Shown here: piece by piece, positions 7,559 through 14,746 of the stretch | How positions within the stretch are numbered: the first letter of the stretch is position 1 | Layout of the letters: each line of letters begins with the position of its first letter | Assembly: GCA_001897755.1 (NCBI GenBank) | Contig: MKUJ01000018.1 | Location: 116,704-168,688, forward strand | Length of the DNA: 51,985 nt | Direction of reading: 5' to 3' | Source of the DNA: Afipia sp. 64-13 | Lineage (GTDB): Bacteria; Pseudomonadota; Alphaproteobacteria; Rhizobiales; Xanthobacteraceae | Made by a program: the position numbers and the translations under genes | Notes under the pieces: model-generated | The model's input: only the letters and a program-made list of their open reading frames with translations | What the model was told of the DNA's origin: nothing | Database searches by the model: none

Positions 7559-8349
7559 CGTCACAGGAGCCGCTCGGGACCTCCGCCCTCAAGGCGAATG
7601 CTGTTCAGGTTGCTCAGGTCGACGATAGAGGGTGTCGGCGAGACATCAGGTGAGACGGTCGGACGACCGGCGCGGTGGGGTTCAGCCTCGCTGCAGGTGG
7701 TCCGGCAGAAGAGTTCAGTGCTCTTCGTTCGTTGCGGAGCTTGCTTCGCAGTTTCAACGGCCCGTCCGGTGAAATCTCGTTCCTGACGTGTTCACCGACG
7801 CCCTCGTTCTATCTGGAGCGGCGTGAGGCCGCCGGTTTCTCTGGAGCGATCCGAGATCGCTCATCACCCCGGACGGTGCTCGACCGTTCATTCTCTCCGA
7901 AACGGCCTGAGGCCGCTCATTCTCTCCGGAATGGCCCGAGGCCATTCATGGTTCGCCGCCATCCGGTGGTGCAGGCCGTCCCGGCATTCTCCCCATCGCT
8001 GTTGTGTCGATCGTCGCTCTCCCGGCGAGAGCCTGGTCGCCGCCGGATCAAGTCGCAAGGCGTCGACGCGCTGTTGGCGCGATGGTTATCGCTTCGCCAA
8101 AAGCGAGGGTGAATCGTTTTTCACGAATTTGAAAAATGCCCGCGAATCGCGACTTTCTCGAACCGGCGCCATGAAACGTCGTGCGCCCGTTCAGATTCGA
8201 TTCATCGCGATACTTAAACTGCCATTCAAAGTTTAGCGGTCAGATGCTCCCAACACGCCGGCAAACGGCGGTTCGGAATTTCAGGGACGCAAGACAGTTG
8301 GACGGGAGCCGCGGCCGGTTGGCCTGGCGGTCTCCGGAAGGAGAAAGAG
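7519..8349. other. 831-base non-coding stretch with structured repeats
   Basis: Several overlapping open frames exist (for example 7598-7786, 7675-8112 and 7823-8236), but none has a clear ribosome-binding site, family motif or coding-like composition. The content is better described as structured DNA/RNA: a tandem hairpin array at 7813-7950, further hairpins such as GAAGAG-TTCAGTG-CTCTTC near 7708 and GCTCTC-CCGGC-GAGAGC near 8015, and the leader of the Sel1-like gene with AAGGAG just before 8350. Confidence 0.5.
7813..7950. repeat. Tandem array of five hairpins with variable stems, about 28-base period
   Basis: Five units repeat every 27-29 bases. Stems: GCGGC/GCCGC (7818-7832); GAGCGATC/GATCGCTC (7844-7862, loop CGA); ACGGT/ACCGT (7873-7887, loop GCTCG); CGGCC/GGCCG (7903-7915, loop TGA); GAATGGCC/GGCCATTC (7929-7947, loop CGA). 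The linkers share TTCTCT(CC/GG)G before the stem and TCAT after it in most units. The stem sequences differ from unit to unit yet remain self-complementary, which suggests that structure, not primary sequence, is kept. Confidence 0.6.
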
Positions 8350-8616
8350 ATGTTTCAGGGAACGATCGATATCGCCGCCGCGCTGCCGGTGGAGATCTGC
8401 GCGAACGGTGACACGCTGTTCGATCTCGGCATGATGTTCTCGACCGGCCGGGGCGGGGAGGTCGATTTCGTGGCCGCCCACAAATGGTTCAACCTCGCAG
8501 CCCTCAAGGGCCGGGTCGATGCCATCGCGTTGCGCCGCGAACTCGCAGAGCAGATGTCCGAGAGCGAAGTCGCTCTGGCCCAGCGCGAAGCTCGCGCCTG
8601 GATGATGGCGCACTGA
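8350..8616 (+). CDS. Sel1-repeat-like small protein
   Basis: This 88-residue protein contains one recognisable Sel1-type unit, LFDLGMMFSTGRGGEVDFVAAHKWFNLAALKG (about 21-52), matching the YxLGxxYxxGxGVxxDxxxAxxWxxxAAxxG pattern. The rest is a charged helix, REL AEQMSESEVALAQREARAWM. Sel1 repeats are alpha-alpha helical protein-interaction modules, and a single unit suggests a small adaptor. No signal peptide or membrane segment is seen. The ATG is preceded by GGAAGGAGAAAGAG, a strong ribosome-binding site. The gene is convergent with the TPR glycosyltransferase gene; the stops are 15 bases apart. Confidence 0.82.
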   Translation: MFQGTIDIAAALPVEICANGDTLFDLGMMFSTGRGGEVDFVAAHKWFNLAALKGRVDAIALRRELAEQMSESEVALAQREARAWMMAH

Positions 8617-8631
8617 TAGCCCGCTTCGGAA

Positions 8632-10764
8632 CTATCCCAGACGCTCGACGGCGAAGCTTTCCGGACGCTGGCCGTTCTGAGCGCGCTGCCACATGGTGGT
8701 GTAGGCCGCTTCGATGTGGCGGGTGAAGCGCGGTGTATCGAACAGCGGCGCGGTCAGGCGCTGACCGGCAAGCCGAGTCTTGATCGCGGCAAGCGTATCC
8801 GGCTCGCGCGCCAGCCTGAGCGCCAGAGCCTCGTAGTCCGCAAGCGAGGTGGTGATCAGGTCCGGCAGCCCGACCGCTTTGAGGACGCTGGCCCCGACCC
8901 GGCCGGCGAAGGCGGTGCCGAGGCAGGTGATCAGCGGTAGTCCGGCCCATAGCGCATCGCAGGCGCCGGCATGGGCGTTGTAGTGCGGCGTATCCAGAAA
9001 CAGATCGGCAAGACGATGGCGGGCGAGGTGATCCTCGATCCGCTCGGCGCGGCGGGCAAAGACGATGCGTTTGCCGGCGATGCCGCGTTTCTCTGCCTCC
9101 CGGCGCAGATTGTCGGGAGCCGTTCCCTTGATGCTCCGTAGCCAGAGCACGCTGCCCTCGATCTGGCCGAGCAGCCGCATCCAGATATCGAAAATCTCCG
9201 GCGAGAATTTATAGGGGTTGTTGAAGCCGCAGAACACGATCCCCTGCTCGGGGAGGCCTTCCTCGGCCCGGGTCGGGGTGCGGTCGGCGATGGCGCGAGC
9301 GCGGTCGTTCGGCAGGTAGCAGCCCGGCAGGTGCACCACTTGTTCGGAATAGAACTGCCGTGCCTCGGTCGGGATCACCGTCGGATCGGCAAGGATGTAA
9401 TCGTGGTGGGGTGTGCCCATCGTTCCCGGATAGCCGAGATAGTTGACCTGAACCGGTGCGGGGCGCCGGGCGAGAATGCCGGGGCGCGTGCCCTGGGTGT
9501 AGCCGACCAGATCGATGACGATGTCGATCTCGAGGCTGCGCAGAAGCGCGGCGATCTCCGCGTCGGATTTGTCGTGAACGTCATGAAAGTGCGTGAGCGC
9601 CGTGCTGACGCGCCGATGCTCGGCGCTCGAATCCGAAGGCGAGGTGGAAATTCCGAACGTCTCGAACCGGCCCTGGTCGTGCTGCTCGAACATTCCGGCG
9701 ATCAGGTGAGTCACCGGATGGTCGCGGAAGTCTCCCGATAAATAGGCGATGCGGATCCTGTCGTGCCGATAGGGCTCGCCATGCCAAAGCGGCTTCGGCC
9801 GGCGTGTGGCAGCAGCCTGCGCGTAGAGCGTTGTGCATTTGAGCTGATCCGCCGGATCGTCCGTGAGCACGAGCCCGGTAAACGGCACAGCCGCAAAGTC
9901 GCCGCGCCGGATGCCGGCAAGACAGGCCTCGCGCTCCTCCGCAAGATGGCTCCAGTCGCACAGGCTGTTCCTGGCAAAGACCAGCATGCCGCCTGCGAAT
10001 GTCGCCCGCGGGTTCAGGGCGAGGGCGCGCTCAACGACCGCGGCAGTGTCGTCGTGACGCCCCATGGTCTCGAATGCGTGGCCGAGCGAGAGCCATGCTT
10101 CCAACGATCCCGGCATGAGGGCCGCCGCGCGTTTCAGGGCGGCAACGGCTCCTTCCGGGTTTTTCAGCCGGTTTTCCGTCACCCCAAGTCCAAGCCATGC
10201 TTGGGCATCATCTTGGTTGAGGCTCAGGGCGTGCTGATAGACCGCTTTGGCTTCACCCAAGCGGTCAAGATCGAACAGAATGTTCGCGCGGTTGATGATC
10301 GCGATTACGTTGTTGGATTCGCGCGCCAGCACCGCGTCGACGCAGGCGAGTGCTTCCTCGAAGCGTCCGAGACGGCGCAGCACCGCGGCGAGGTTGCCGG
10401 CGGCCAGTGGATTGGCCGGATTGAGCGCCAGAGCCTTGCGCAGACTTCGTTCCGCGTTCGACAGCTCGCCCAACTCGCCCTGCATCCGCCCCAGATTGAG
10501 ATAAGCGTCCGCAGAATTGGGATCGAGCTTGATGGCCTTGCTGATCTGTCGGACGCCTTCGGCGAGATTGCCGCGTTGTCCCTCGATCACGCCCAGCAAA
10601 TGACGGGGCGCGAACTGCTTCTTGCTGTGAGACAGAATCTGTCGATAGAGCGAGGCCGCGAGATCGAGCTGGCCTGCGCGATGTGCTGCCAGCGCCTGAT
10701 TAAAGATCGCTTCCAAGTTTCGCGGATCGACCTGTGTCGAGCCGGGGAAGGGAGATTTGCTCAT
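8632..10764 (-). CDS. TPR-repeat protein with GT41 (O-GlcNAc transferase / SPINDLY-like) domain
   Basis: The 710-residue protein has two parts. Residues from about 15 to 290 form a row of tetratricopeptide repeats, for example LDPNSADAYLNLGRMQGELG and LNPANPLAAGNLAAVLRRLG. The C-terminal half is a GT41 domain: RIAYLSGDFRDHPVTHL, APVQVNYLGYPGTMGTP, FCGFNNPYKFSPEIFDIWMR (the Lys matches the UDP-binding lysine of OGT) and NAHAGACDALWAGLPLIT. Family enzymes transfer GlcNAc or fucose to Ser/Thr of proteins, some acting on surface or flagellar proteins. The substrate is unknown here. The ATG at 10764 is chosen over 10848 because the upstream codons look non-coding. It is cytoplasmic and transcribed alone. 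Confidence 0.9.
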   Translation of the reverse strand: MSKSPFPGSTQVDPRNLEAIFNQALAAHRAGQLDLAASLYRQILSHSKKQFAPRHLLGVIEGQRGNLAEGVRQISKAIKLDPNSADAYLNLGRMQGELGELSNAERSLRKALALNPANPLAAGNLAAVLRRLGRFEEALACVDAVLARESNNVIAIINRANILFDLDRLGEAKAVYQHALSLNQDDAQAWLGLGVTENRLKNPEGAVAALKRAAALMPGSLEAWLSLGHAFETMGRHDDTAAVVERALALNPRATFAGGMLVFARNSLCDWSHLAEEREACLAGIRRGDFAAVPFTGLVLTDDPADQLKCTTLYAQAAATRRPKPLWHGEPYRHDRIRIAYLSGDFRDHPVTHLIAGMFEQHDQGRFETFGISTSPSDSSAEHRRVSTALTHFHDVHDKSDAEIAALLRSLEIDIVIDLVGYTQGTRPGILARRPAPVQVNYLGYPGTMGTPHHDYILADPTVIPTEARQFYSEQVVHLPGCYLPNDRARAIADRTPTRAEEGLPEQGIVFCGFNNPYKFSPEIFDIWMRLLGQIEGSVLWLRSIKGTAPDNLRREAEKRGIAGKRIVFARRAERIEDHLARHRLADLFLDTPHYNAHAGACDALWAGLPLITCLGTAFAGRVGASVLKAVGLPDLITTSLADYEALALRLAREPDTLAAIKTRLAGQRLTAPLFDTPRFTRHIEAAYTTMWQRAQNGQRPESFAVERLG

Positions 10765-10915
10765 GCGGCGGCGGTCCGCAAGGTTGGATGGAAGGCAGCG
10801 CAGGGTTCCGTTCCGGACGTCAGGAGATCCGGTACGCCGGGGGAACACATCGGGTGTGTATCCTTGAATGCAATGGATGCCGCCAATCCTGCGAAACTCG
10901 TAGAGCGAAGCAGGA

Positions 10916-11007
10916 TGGCGGAGACGGAGGGATTCGAACCCTCGATACCCTTTTCAAGGTATGCTCATTTAGCAAACGAGTGCCTTCAGCCGCTCGGCCA
11001 CGTCTCC
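10916..11007 (-). tRNA. tRNA-Ser (anticodon GCU)
   Basis: On the minus strand the gene starts GGAGACGTGGCCGAGCGG and ends with the matching acceptor arm CGTCTCC-G-CCA, so the CCA end is encoded. The anticodon stem CTCGT/ATGAG frames the loop TTGCTAA, giving anticodon GCT, which reads AGC/AGU serine codons. The long variable arm (GCATACCTTGAAAAGGGTATC, shown here as a stem ATACC/GGTAT) and the T-arm GGGTTCGAATCCC are as expected for class II tRNA-Ser. The gene lies between the GT41 gene and the porin. No integrase or duplicated 3' end is visible nearby, so it is not obviously an attachment site. Confidence 0.96.
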
Positions 11008-11645
11008 ACGCGCTCCGTATGCCCGACAGATGCGCTGCCTGCAAGCCGCACGCGCAGACTTCTGTGGGGAGGTGACGACCTTTGGGCCTCTTGTCCGGAA
11101 CACATATAAAGGGTGCGCTGCAGGTGCGCCGATATCGCCTCTTGGGCGCCGCGTTTAAAGATGCAGGTCGCGTTAAAGATCTAACCGAAATCGTTGTTTC
11201 GCTCCCGCCGGCGACGGCAGCCGTGATTCGGGAAAAGTGTGGCGGCGGTCCGCACCAGTTTGGTGTTGCCTTATTGCAATGAGAATTGCGGGATTAAGGA
11301 ATAATTCGAAAACACTAAATAATTCATAGCTTTGCTCGTTAACGTCACGACTGCGTGAGTGCCATTTGTGCAACACATATCCGAAAAGCACCCCCGATAC
11401 CCCGATATGTGGCGGTGATTTGTTGCGTGTGTAGCGGCGTTAGGTAATTGTCTCAGGGCGACGGAGGGGGGCATCCCGAGGTCGTCCCGTTTGGAAGTTT
11501 CGCTTAAGTCGCTCGCGTTTGTGCGGGAGTGTCCGAAGGCGCGAGGCGACCAGGCGGTCCACTGGGATCAAGGGGACCAAACCTCGGGTGTGGCTTAACA
11601 CCGGCGGACCGGAACCTTCCCAATAAAACGCAACTTGGAGGTTTT
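11008..11645. other. 638-base intergenic region upstream of the porin
   Basis: No coding region is convincing. Part of it (about 11280-11420) is richer in A/T than the neighbourhood and holds the inverted repeat CACATATC/GATATGTG. This stretch likely carries the porin promoter and a long 5' leader, and on the other strand the tRNA promoter. The leader ends in a clear ribosome-binding sequence (TTGGAGG) before the porin ATG. Confidence 0.5.
11374..11411. promoter_or_regulatory. Candidate operator: CACATATC/GATATGTG inverted repeat upstream of porin
   Basis: Two exact 8-bp half-sites, CACATATC (11374-11381) and GATATGTG (11404-11411), are separated by 22 bases in the A/T-richer part of the porin leader. 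Centre-to-centre spacing is 30 bases, close to three DNA turns, which would suit a dimeric regulator. The link to porin control is inference. Confidence 0.35.
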
Positions 11646-13124
11646 ATGAGCAAGATTAAGAGCCTTATCCTCGGATCGGCGGCTGGTCTCGTCGCGATCG
11701 GTGGGGCACAGGCGGCTGATCTTCCCGTCAAGGCCAAAGCGGTCGAGTACGTGAAGGTCTGTTCGCTGTATGGCGCGGGATTCTTCTACGTCCCCGGCAC
11801 CGACACCTGCATCAAGCTCGGCGGCTATATGCGCGCCGAATTCAACGTCAATGGCGCGAACTCTGACGCGGCGTTCCTGAACGGCGCCGGCGGTCAGCAC
11901 AGCCTGTACAACAACGCGAACCAGACCCGCGCTCGTATCATGATGCAGGTTGATACCCGCACCGCGACCGAGTACGGCGTTGTCCGCACCTTCGCTTCGT
12001 TCGGCCCGCAGTGGACGACGGGTGACGCGAACGGCTCCGGCGGCATCCGCGTTGAAGCCGCGTTCATCCAGTTCGCTGGCTTCACCTTCGGTCGTTCGGC
12101 TTCGGCCTATGCGCTGCCGTGGAACGCTGGTCCGGGTGGCAACCTGAACTCGATCCTCATGGGCGGCCCGAACTACGACGCCGGCGTGAACAACATCCAG
12201 TACACCTGGCAGTTCGGCAACGGCATGTCGGCCAGCCTCGGTGTTGACGAGGGAAGCCCGTCGAACCGTACCGGCGTGTACAACGGCAACGATGCCATGA
12301 GCGTTCTGGGCGTTTACAACGACCGCTATCAGGGCACCACGACTGCGCCCGACGTTGTCGGTAACATCCGCCTTGACCAGGCTTGGGGTCTGATCCAGTT
12401 GTCGGCCGCGGCCCATCAGGTCACCGGCGGCTACTTCAACTCCAACGGCACCACGACCGGCGGTACGGAAGTTGCTGGCCATCCGGACGACAAGTGGGGC
12501 TTCGCCATCACCGGCGCCCTGCAGATCAAGAACCTGCCGACCGGCCCCGGCGACGACATCAAGCTGAGCGCCACCTACACCGAGGGTGCGCTGCGCTACG
12601 TGCTGGGCAACTCGGGTAACACCCCGCAGAGCCTCTCGCTGTTCGGCAGCGGCAGCAATGGTGCGTACAACAACATCGCGACCGCTCCGATCGCCGATGG
12701 CGTCTACGGCACCGGCGTGGGCATTGGCGCTGGTCCGCTCCAGCTCACCAAGGCCTGGGGTCTCAACGGTGCGTTCAACCACAACTGGAACCAGAACTGG
12801 TCGTCCAGCGTGTTCGGTGCATACTCCAAGGTTGACTACAACTCGGTTGCGTCGGGCATGATCTGCGCCAAGGCTGGCTATGCTGCCGCTGGTGTGGCCT
12901 GCAACCCCGACTTCAACATCTCCCAGGTCGGTTTCGTGACCCGGTGGACCCCGGTCAAGAACCTGACGTTCTCGGGCGAAGTCACCTGGACCAACATCGA
13001 CAGCGGTATCACTACGCCGTTGTCGGGTGTCGTCGCTGTCGGCGGCGTCAAGCCTGCCGCGAACTACAGCTTCGGCTCGCAGGACGTCTGGTCGGGCTCC
13101 CTGCGCGTTCAGCGCAACTTCTGA
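11646..13124 (+). CDS. Outer-membrane porin (alphaproteobacterial Porin_2 family)
   Basis: This 492-residue beta-barrel porin is of the type abundant in Bradyrhizobium and relatives. A signal peptide of about 22 residues ends GGAQA and the mature start is ADLPVKAKAVEYVKVC. The N-terminal signature continues with CSLYGAGFFYVPGTDTCIKLGGYMRAEF. The two cysteines there (VCSLYG and DTCIKLGG) are typical of the group. Alternating strands follow, and the chain ends SLRVQRNF with a C-terminal Phe, the outer-membrane assembly signal. GGAG lies 6 bases before the ATG. Codon use is unusually uniform, as expected for a highly expressed gene. A strong terminator follows the stop. Confidence 0.95.
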   Translation: MSKIKSLILGSAAGLVAIGGAQAADLPVKAKAVEYVKVCSLYGAGFFYVPGTDTCIKLGGYMRAEFNVNGANSDAAFLNGAGGQHSLYNNANQTRARIMMQVDTRTATEYGVVRTFASFGPQWTTGDANGSGGIRVEAAFIQFAGFTFGRSASAYALPWNAGPGGNLNSILMGGPNYDAGVNNIQYTWQFGNGMSASLGVDEGSPSNRTGVYNGNDAMSVLGVYNDRYQGTTTAPDVVGNIRLDQAWGLIQLSAAAHQVTGGYFNSNGTTTGGTEVAGHPDDKWGFAITGALQIKNLPTGPGDDIKLSATYTEGALRYVLGNSGNTPQSLSLFGSGSNGAYNNIATAPIADGVYGTGVGIGAGPLQLTKAWGLNGAFNHNWNQNWSSSVFGAYSKVDYNSVASGMICAKAGYAAAGVACNPDFNISQVGFVTRWTPVKNLTFSGEVTWTNIDSGITTPLSGVVAVGGVKPAANYSFGSQDVWSGSLRVQRNF

Positions 13125-13157
13125 TCGTTTCTACCTTCGGGTAGCGACCTTCAAAAG

Positions 13158-13192
13158 CCTCCGGCAGGAAACTGCCGGAGGTTTTTCTTTTT
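13158..13192 (+). terminator. Intrinsic terminator of the porin gene
   Basis: CCTCCGGCAG-GAAA-CTGCCGGAGG forms a perfect 10-bp stem with a GNRA-type tetraloop, followed at once by TTTTTCTTTTT. It begins 33 bases after the porin stop codon and is the clearest Rho-independent terminator in the window. Confidence 0.95.
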
Positions 13193-13225
13193 CCGCCTTC
13201 CGTCTTCCGTCTTTTGCCGCTTGCC

Positions 13226-13350
13226 CGTCATTGCGAGCCAACGGGTCGGCGTAAAGCGCCGTCCGATGACAGGCTCCGCGAGCAATCCAGTACTGATGCC
13301 GCTGCATGAAAAGGCTGGAGGCTTCCTTGCCGGCACTTCTCGCAATGACG
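13226..13350. repeat. Intergenic palindromic repeat, family A (CGTCATTGCGAG ends)
   Basis: The 125-base element is bounded by perfect 12-bp inverted ends, CGTCATTGCGAG at 13226-13237 and CTCGCAATGACG at 13339-13350. The inside contains GGCTCCGCGAGCAATCCAG-type sequence. A second copy lies at 19115-19231 and a partial one ends at 34594. It has no coding content. It lies between the porin terminator and the stop of the hydrolase gene. Confidence 0.8.
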
Positions 13351-13381
13351 AGTGATATTCGACGCCAGGATGTCGCGTCGC

Positions 13382-14359
13382 CTAGCGGTCGCTGGCCGTC
13401 GGCGCGGCTGCCGCCTGATCGCAGCGGCGGCAGAACGCCTTGATGCGGGCGATAGTGGGAGCATCCGTCAGCAGCGGCGCGTGGCCCTGATCGGCGACCT
13501 CCACCAGATCGAGATCCGGCCTGCGCGCCGCCATCTCTTGCACCGTTTGGGGCGAGAGCAAATCCGACAGCGCGCCGTGAATCAGCATCAAAGGCAGGTT
13601 CTGCAGCGCGTCGAACAGCTCCCATAGCGGCGGCGGCGGATTTTCAGGATCGATGCCGTCGAACGAGCGCGCCAGCGCGAGGTCGTAGGTCCGCTCCAGT
13701 TTTGCCGCATGAGGCGAGACCATATGTGACGAGGCAATCGGTCCCGGCGGCGGGCCGCCGTGATCCGGACCGGGCGGATGGGTGGCGAGCCGGAAGGCCC
13801 GATGCGCCCACGCCATCCAGTCGGCGTCGGTGAGGGCGGGGAAGGCATCCGCGAACAGCGCTTTCAGGCCGCCGGCCGCTTCGTCCCAGCCGTGTCGCTC
13901 CGGCGGATCGGTGATGTAGCCCTTGATCTTCATCAGCCCGGTCAGCTCCAGCACCGGGCCAATGTCGTTGAGGATCACGCCCGCGGGCAATGGCGACCGC
14001 ATCGCCGCCAGCGCCATCGAGATCAGCCCGCCGCGCGAGGTGCCGAGCAGGATCGCCCGGCTCACTTCGGCGGCAGCCGCCACCGCGGCCACGTCGCCCA
14101 TCTCCATCGCAACGGTGTAGTTCTCGGGATTGGGATCGCTGTCCGACAATCCGCGTCCGCGATAGTCCACCGCGACGACGCGCCGCGGTGTTTGCGGGTC
14201 CGTCGCCAGCGCCTGCGCGATCGTGTCGAAATCGGCGGTGGTGCGGGTCAGGCCGGGCAGGCACAGCACGGGCAGATGCGGGCTGTCAGGTCCGGTGGAG
14301 CGGCCGTGCAGCGTCAGTCCGTCGGCCGATTGGCAGAAGAAATCGTGAAAGCGATGCAT
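13382..14359 (-). CDS. Alpha/beta hydrolase
   Basis: This 325-residue enzyme has the alpha/beta hydrolase fold. The oxyanion region is LCLPGLTRTTADFD, the nucleophile elbow GTSRGG carries the catalytic Ser, the acid is probably the Asp of HGALSDLLSP, and the His is in DQGHAPLL near the C-terminus. VVAVDYRGRGLSDSDP is the usual strand-4 motif (DxRGxGxS). No signal peptide is seen, so it is probably cytoplasmic. The substrate cannot be inferred; general esterase/lipase or haloalkane-type activities are all possible. It stands alone, convergent with the porin. Confidence 0.88.
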   Translation of the reverse strand: MHRFHDFFCQSADGLTLHGRSTGPDSPHLPVLCLPGLTRTTADFDTIAQALATDPQTPRRVVAVDYRGRGLSDSDPNPENYTVAMEMGDVAAVAAAAEVSRAILLGTSRGGLISMALAAMRSPLPAGVILNDIGPVLELTGLMKIKGYITDPPERHGWDEAAGGLKALFADAFPALTDADWMAWAHRAFRLATHPPGPDHGGPPPGPIASSHMVSPHAAKLERTYDLALARSFDGIDPENPPPPLWELFDALQNLPLMLIHGALSDLLSPQTVQEMAARRPDLDLVEVADQGHAPLLTDAPTIARIKAFCRRCDQAAAAPTASDR

Positions 14360-14746
14360 CGTCCGCCTCTGTCCCGCGCCGCGCCGTCATGGCCGCAGGC
14401 CGCCACGTCTGCGATCAAATAATGATCGCGGATTTCGATCAAGCCGGATCGGCGGGAAAGGGCGGATCGCAGGAGCGATCTGCCCGGCAATGCAATCTCG
14501 ATAGCCGTCGTCCCGGCAAACAAAGCGCAAGCCGGGATTTATAAACTCCGAGTTTTCGATGGAGACGCTGAATTTTCAATTCCCGAAACAGCGACCGGGG
14601 TGATCCCGGCCGGAGCCTGTCATCGCCGGGACGACGAGGAAATCCGCCGGGAAGGCGCAATCCAGCATAGACGTGAGCTCAATTAAGAGAAGCGCGCTTG
14701 CGCGCATCTCAAGGATGAGGCTGCGTTGCAAGCTGTATCAGCCGGT
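14360..14746. other. Intergenic region holding a family B repeat
   Basis: No gene is seen. The middle is occupied by a family B palindromic element (14506-14636). The remainder holds the hydrolase promoter side and the 3' flank of the lytic transglycosylase gene, including GAAGCGCGCTTGCGCGC, a small hairpin near 14690. Confidence 0.5.
14506..14636. repeat. Intergenic palindromic repeat, family B (CGTCGTCCCGGC ends)
   Basis: The ends CGTCGTCCCGGC (14506-14517) and GCCGGGACGACG (14625-14636) are perfect 12-bp inverted repeats around a 107-base centre containing GCAAGCCGGGAT. Related copies are at 19863-19996 and 34143-34248. The element is non-coding and lies between two minus-strand genes. 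Confidence 0.8.

Noticed and set aside
7813-7950. CRISPR array
   Set aside because: Unit length is close to CRISPR repeats, but the stems vary between units, only short linker words are shared, there are no constant repeats with unique spacers, and no cas gene is present.
7675-8112. 145-codon frame across the hairpin array
   Set aside because: The repeated Ser/Arg/Pro peptide pattern is explained by the hairpin repeats, and there is no ribosome-binding site.
10916-11007. tRNA-linked genomic island
   Set aside because: No integrase, no direct repeat of the tRNA 3' end and no foreign-looking gene is found nearby.
9763-11109. 448-codon plus-strand frame opposite the GT41 gene and running through the tRNA
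   Set aside because: It crosses a tRNA gene and is antisense to conserved TPR coding sequence.
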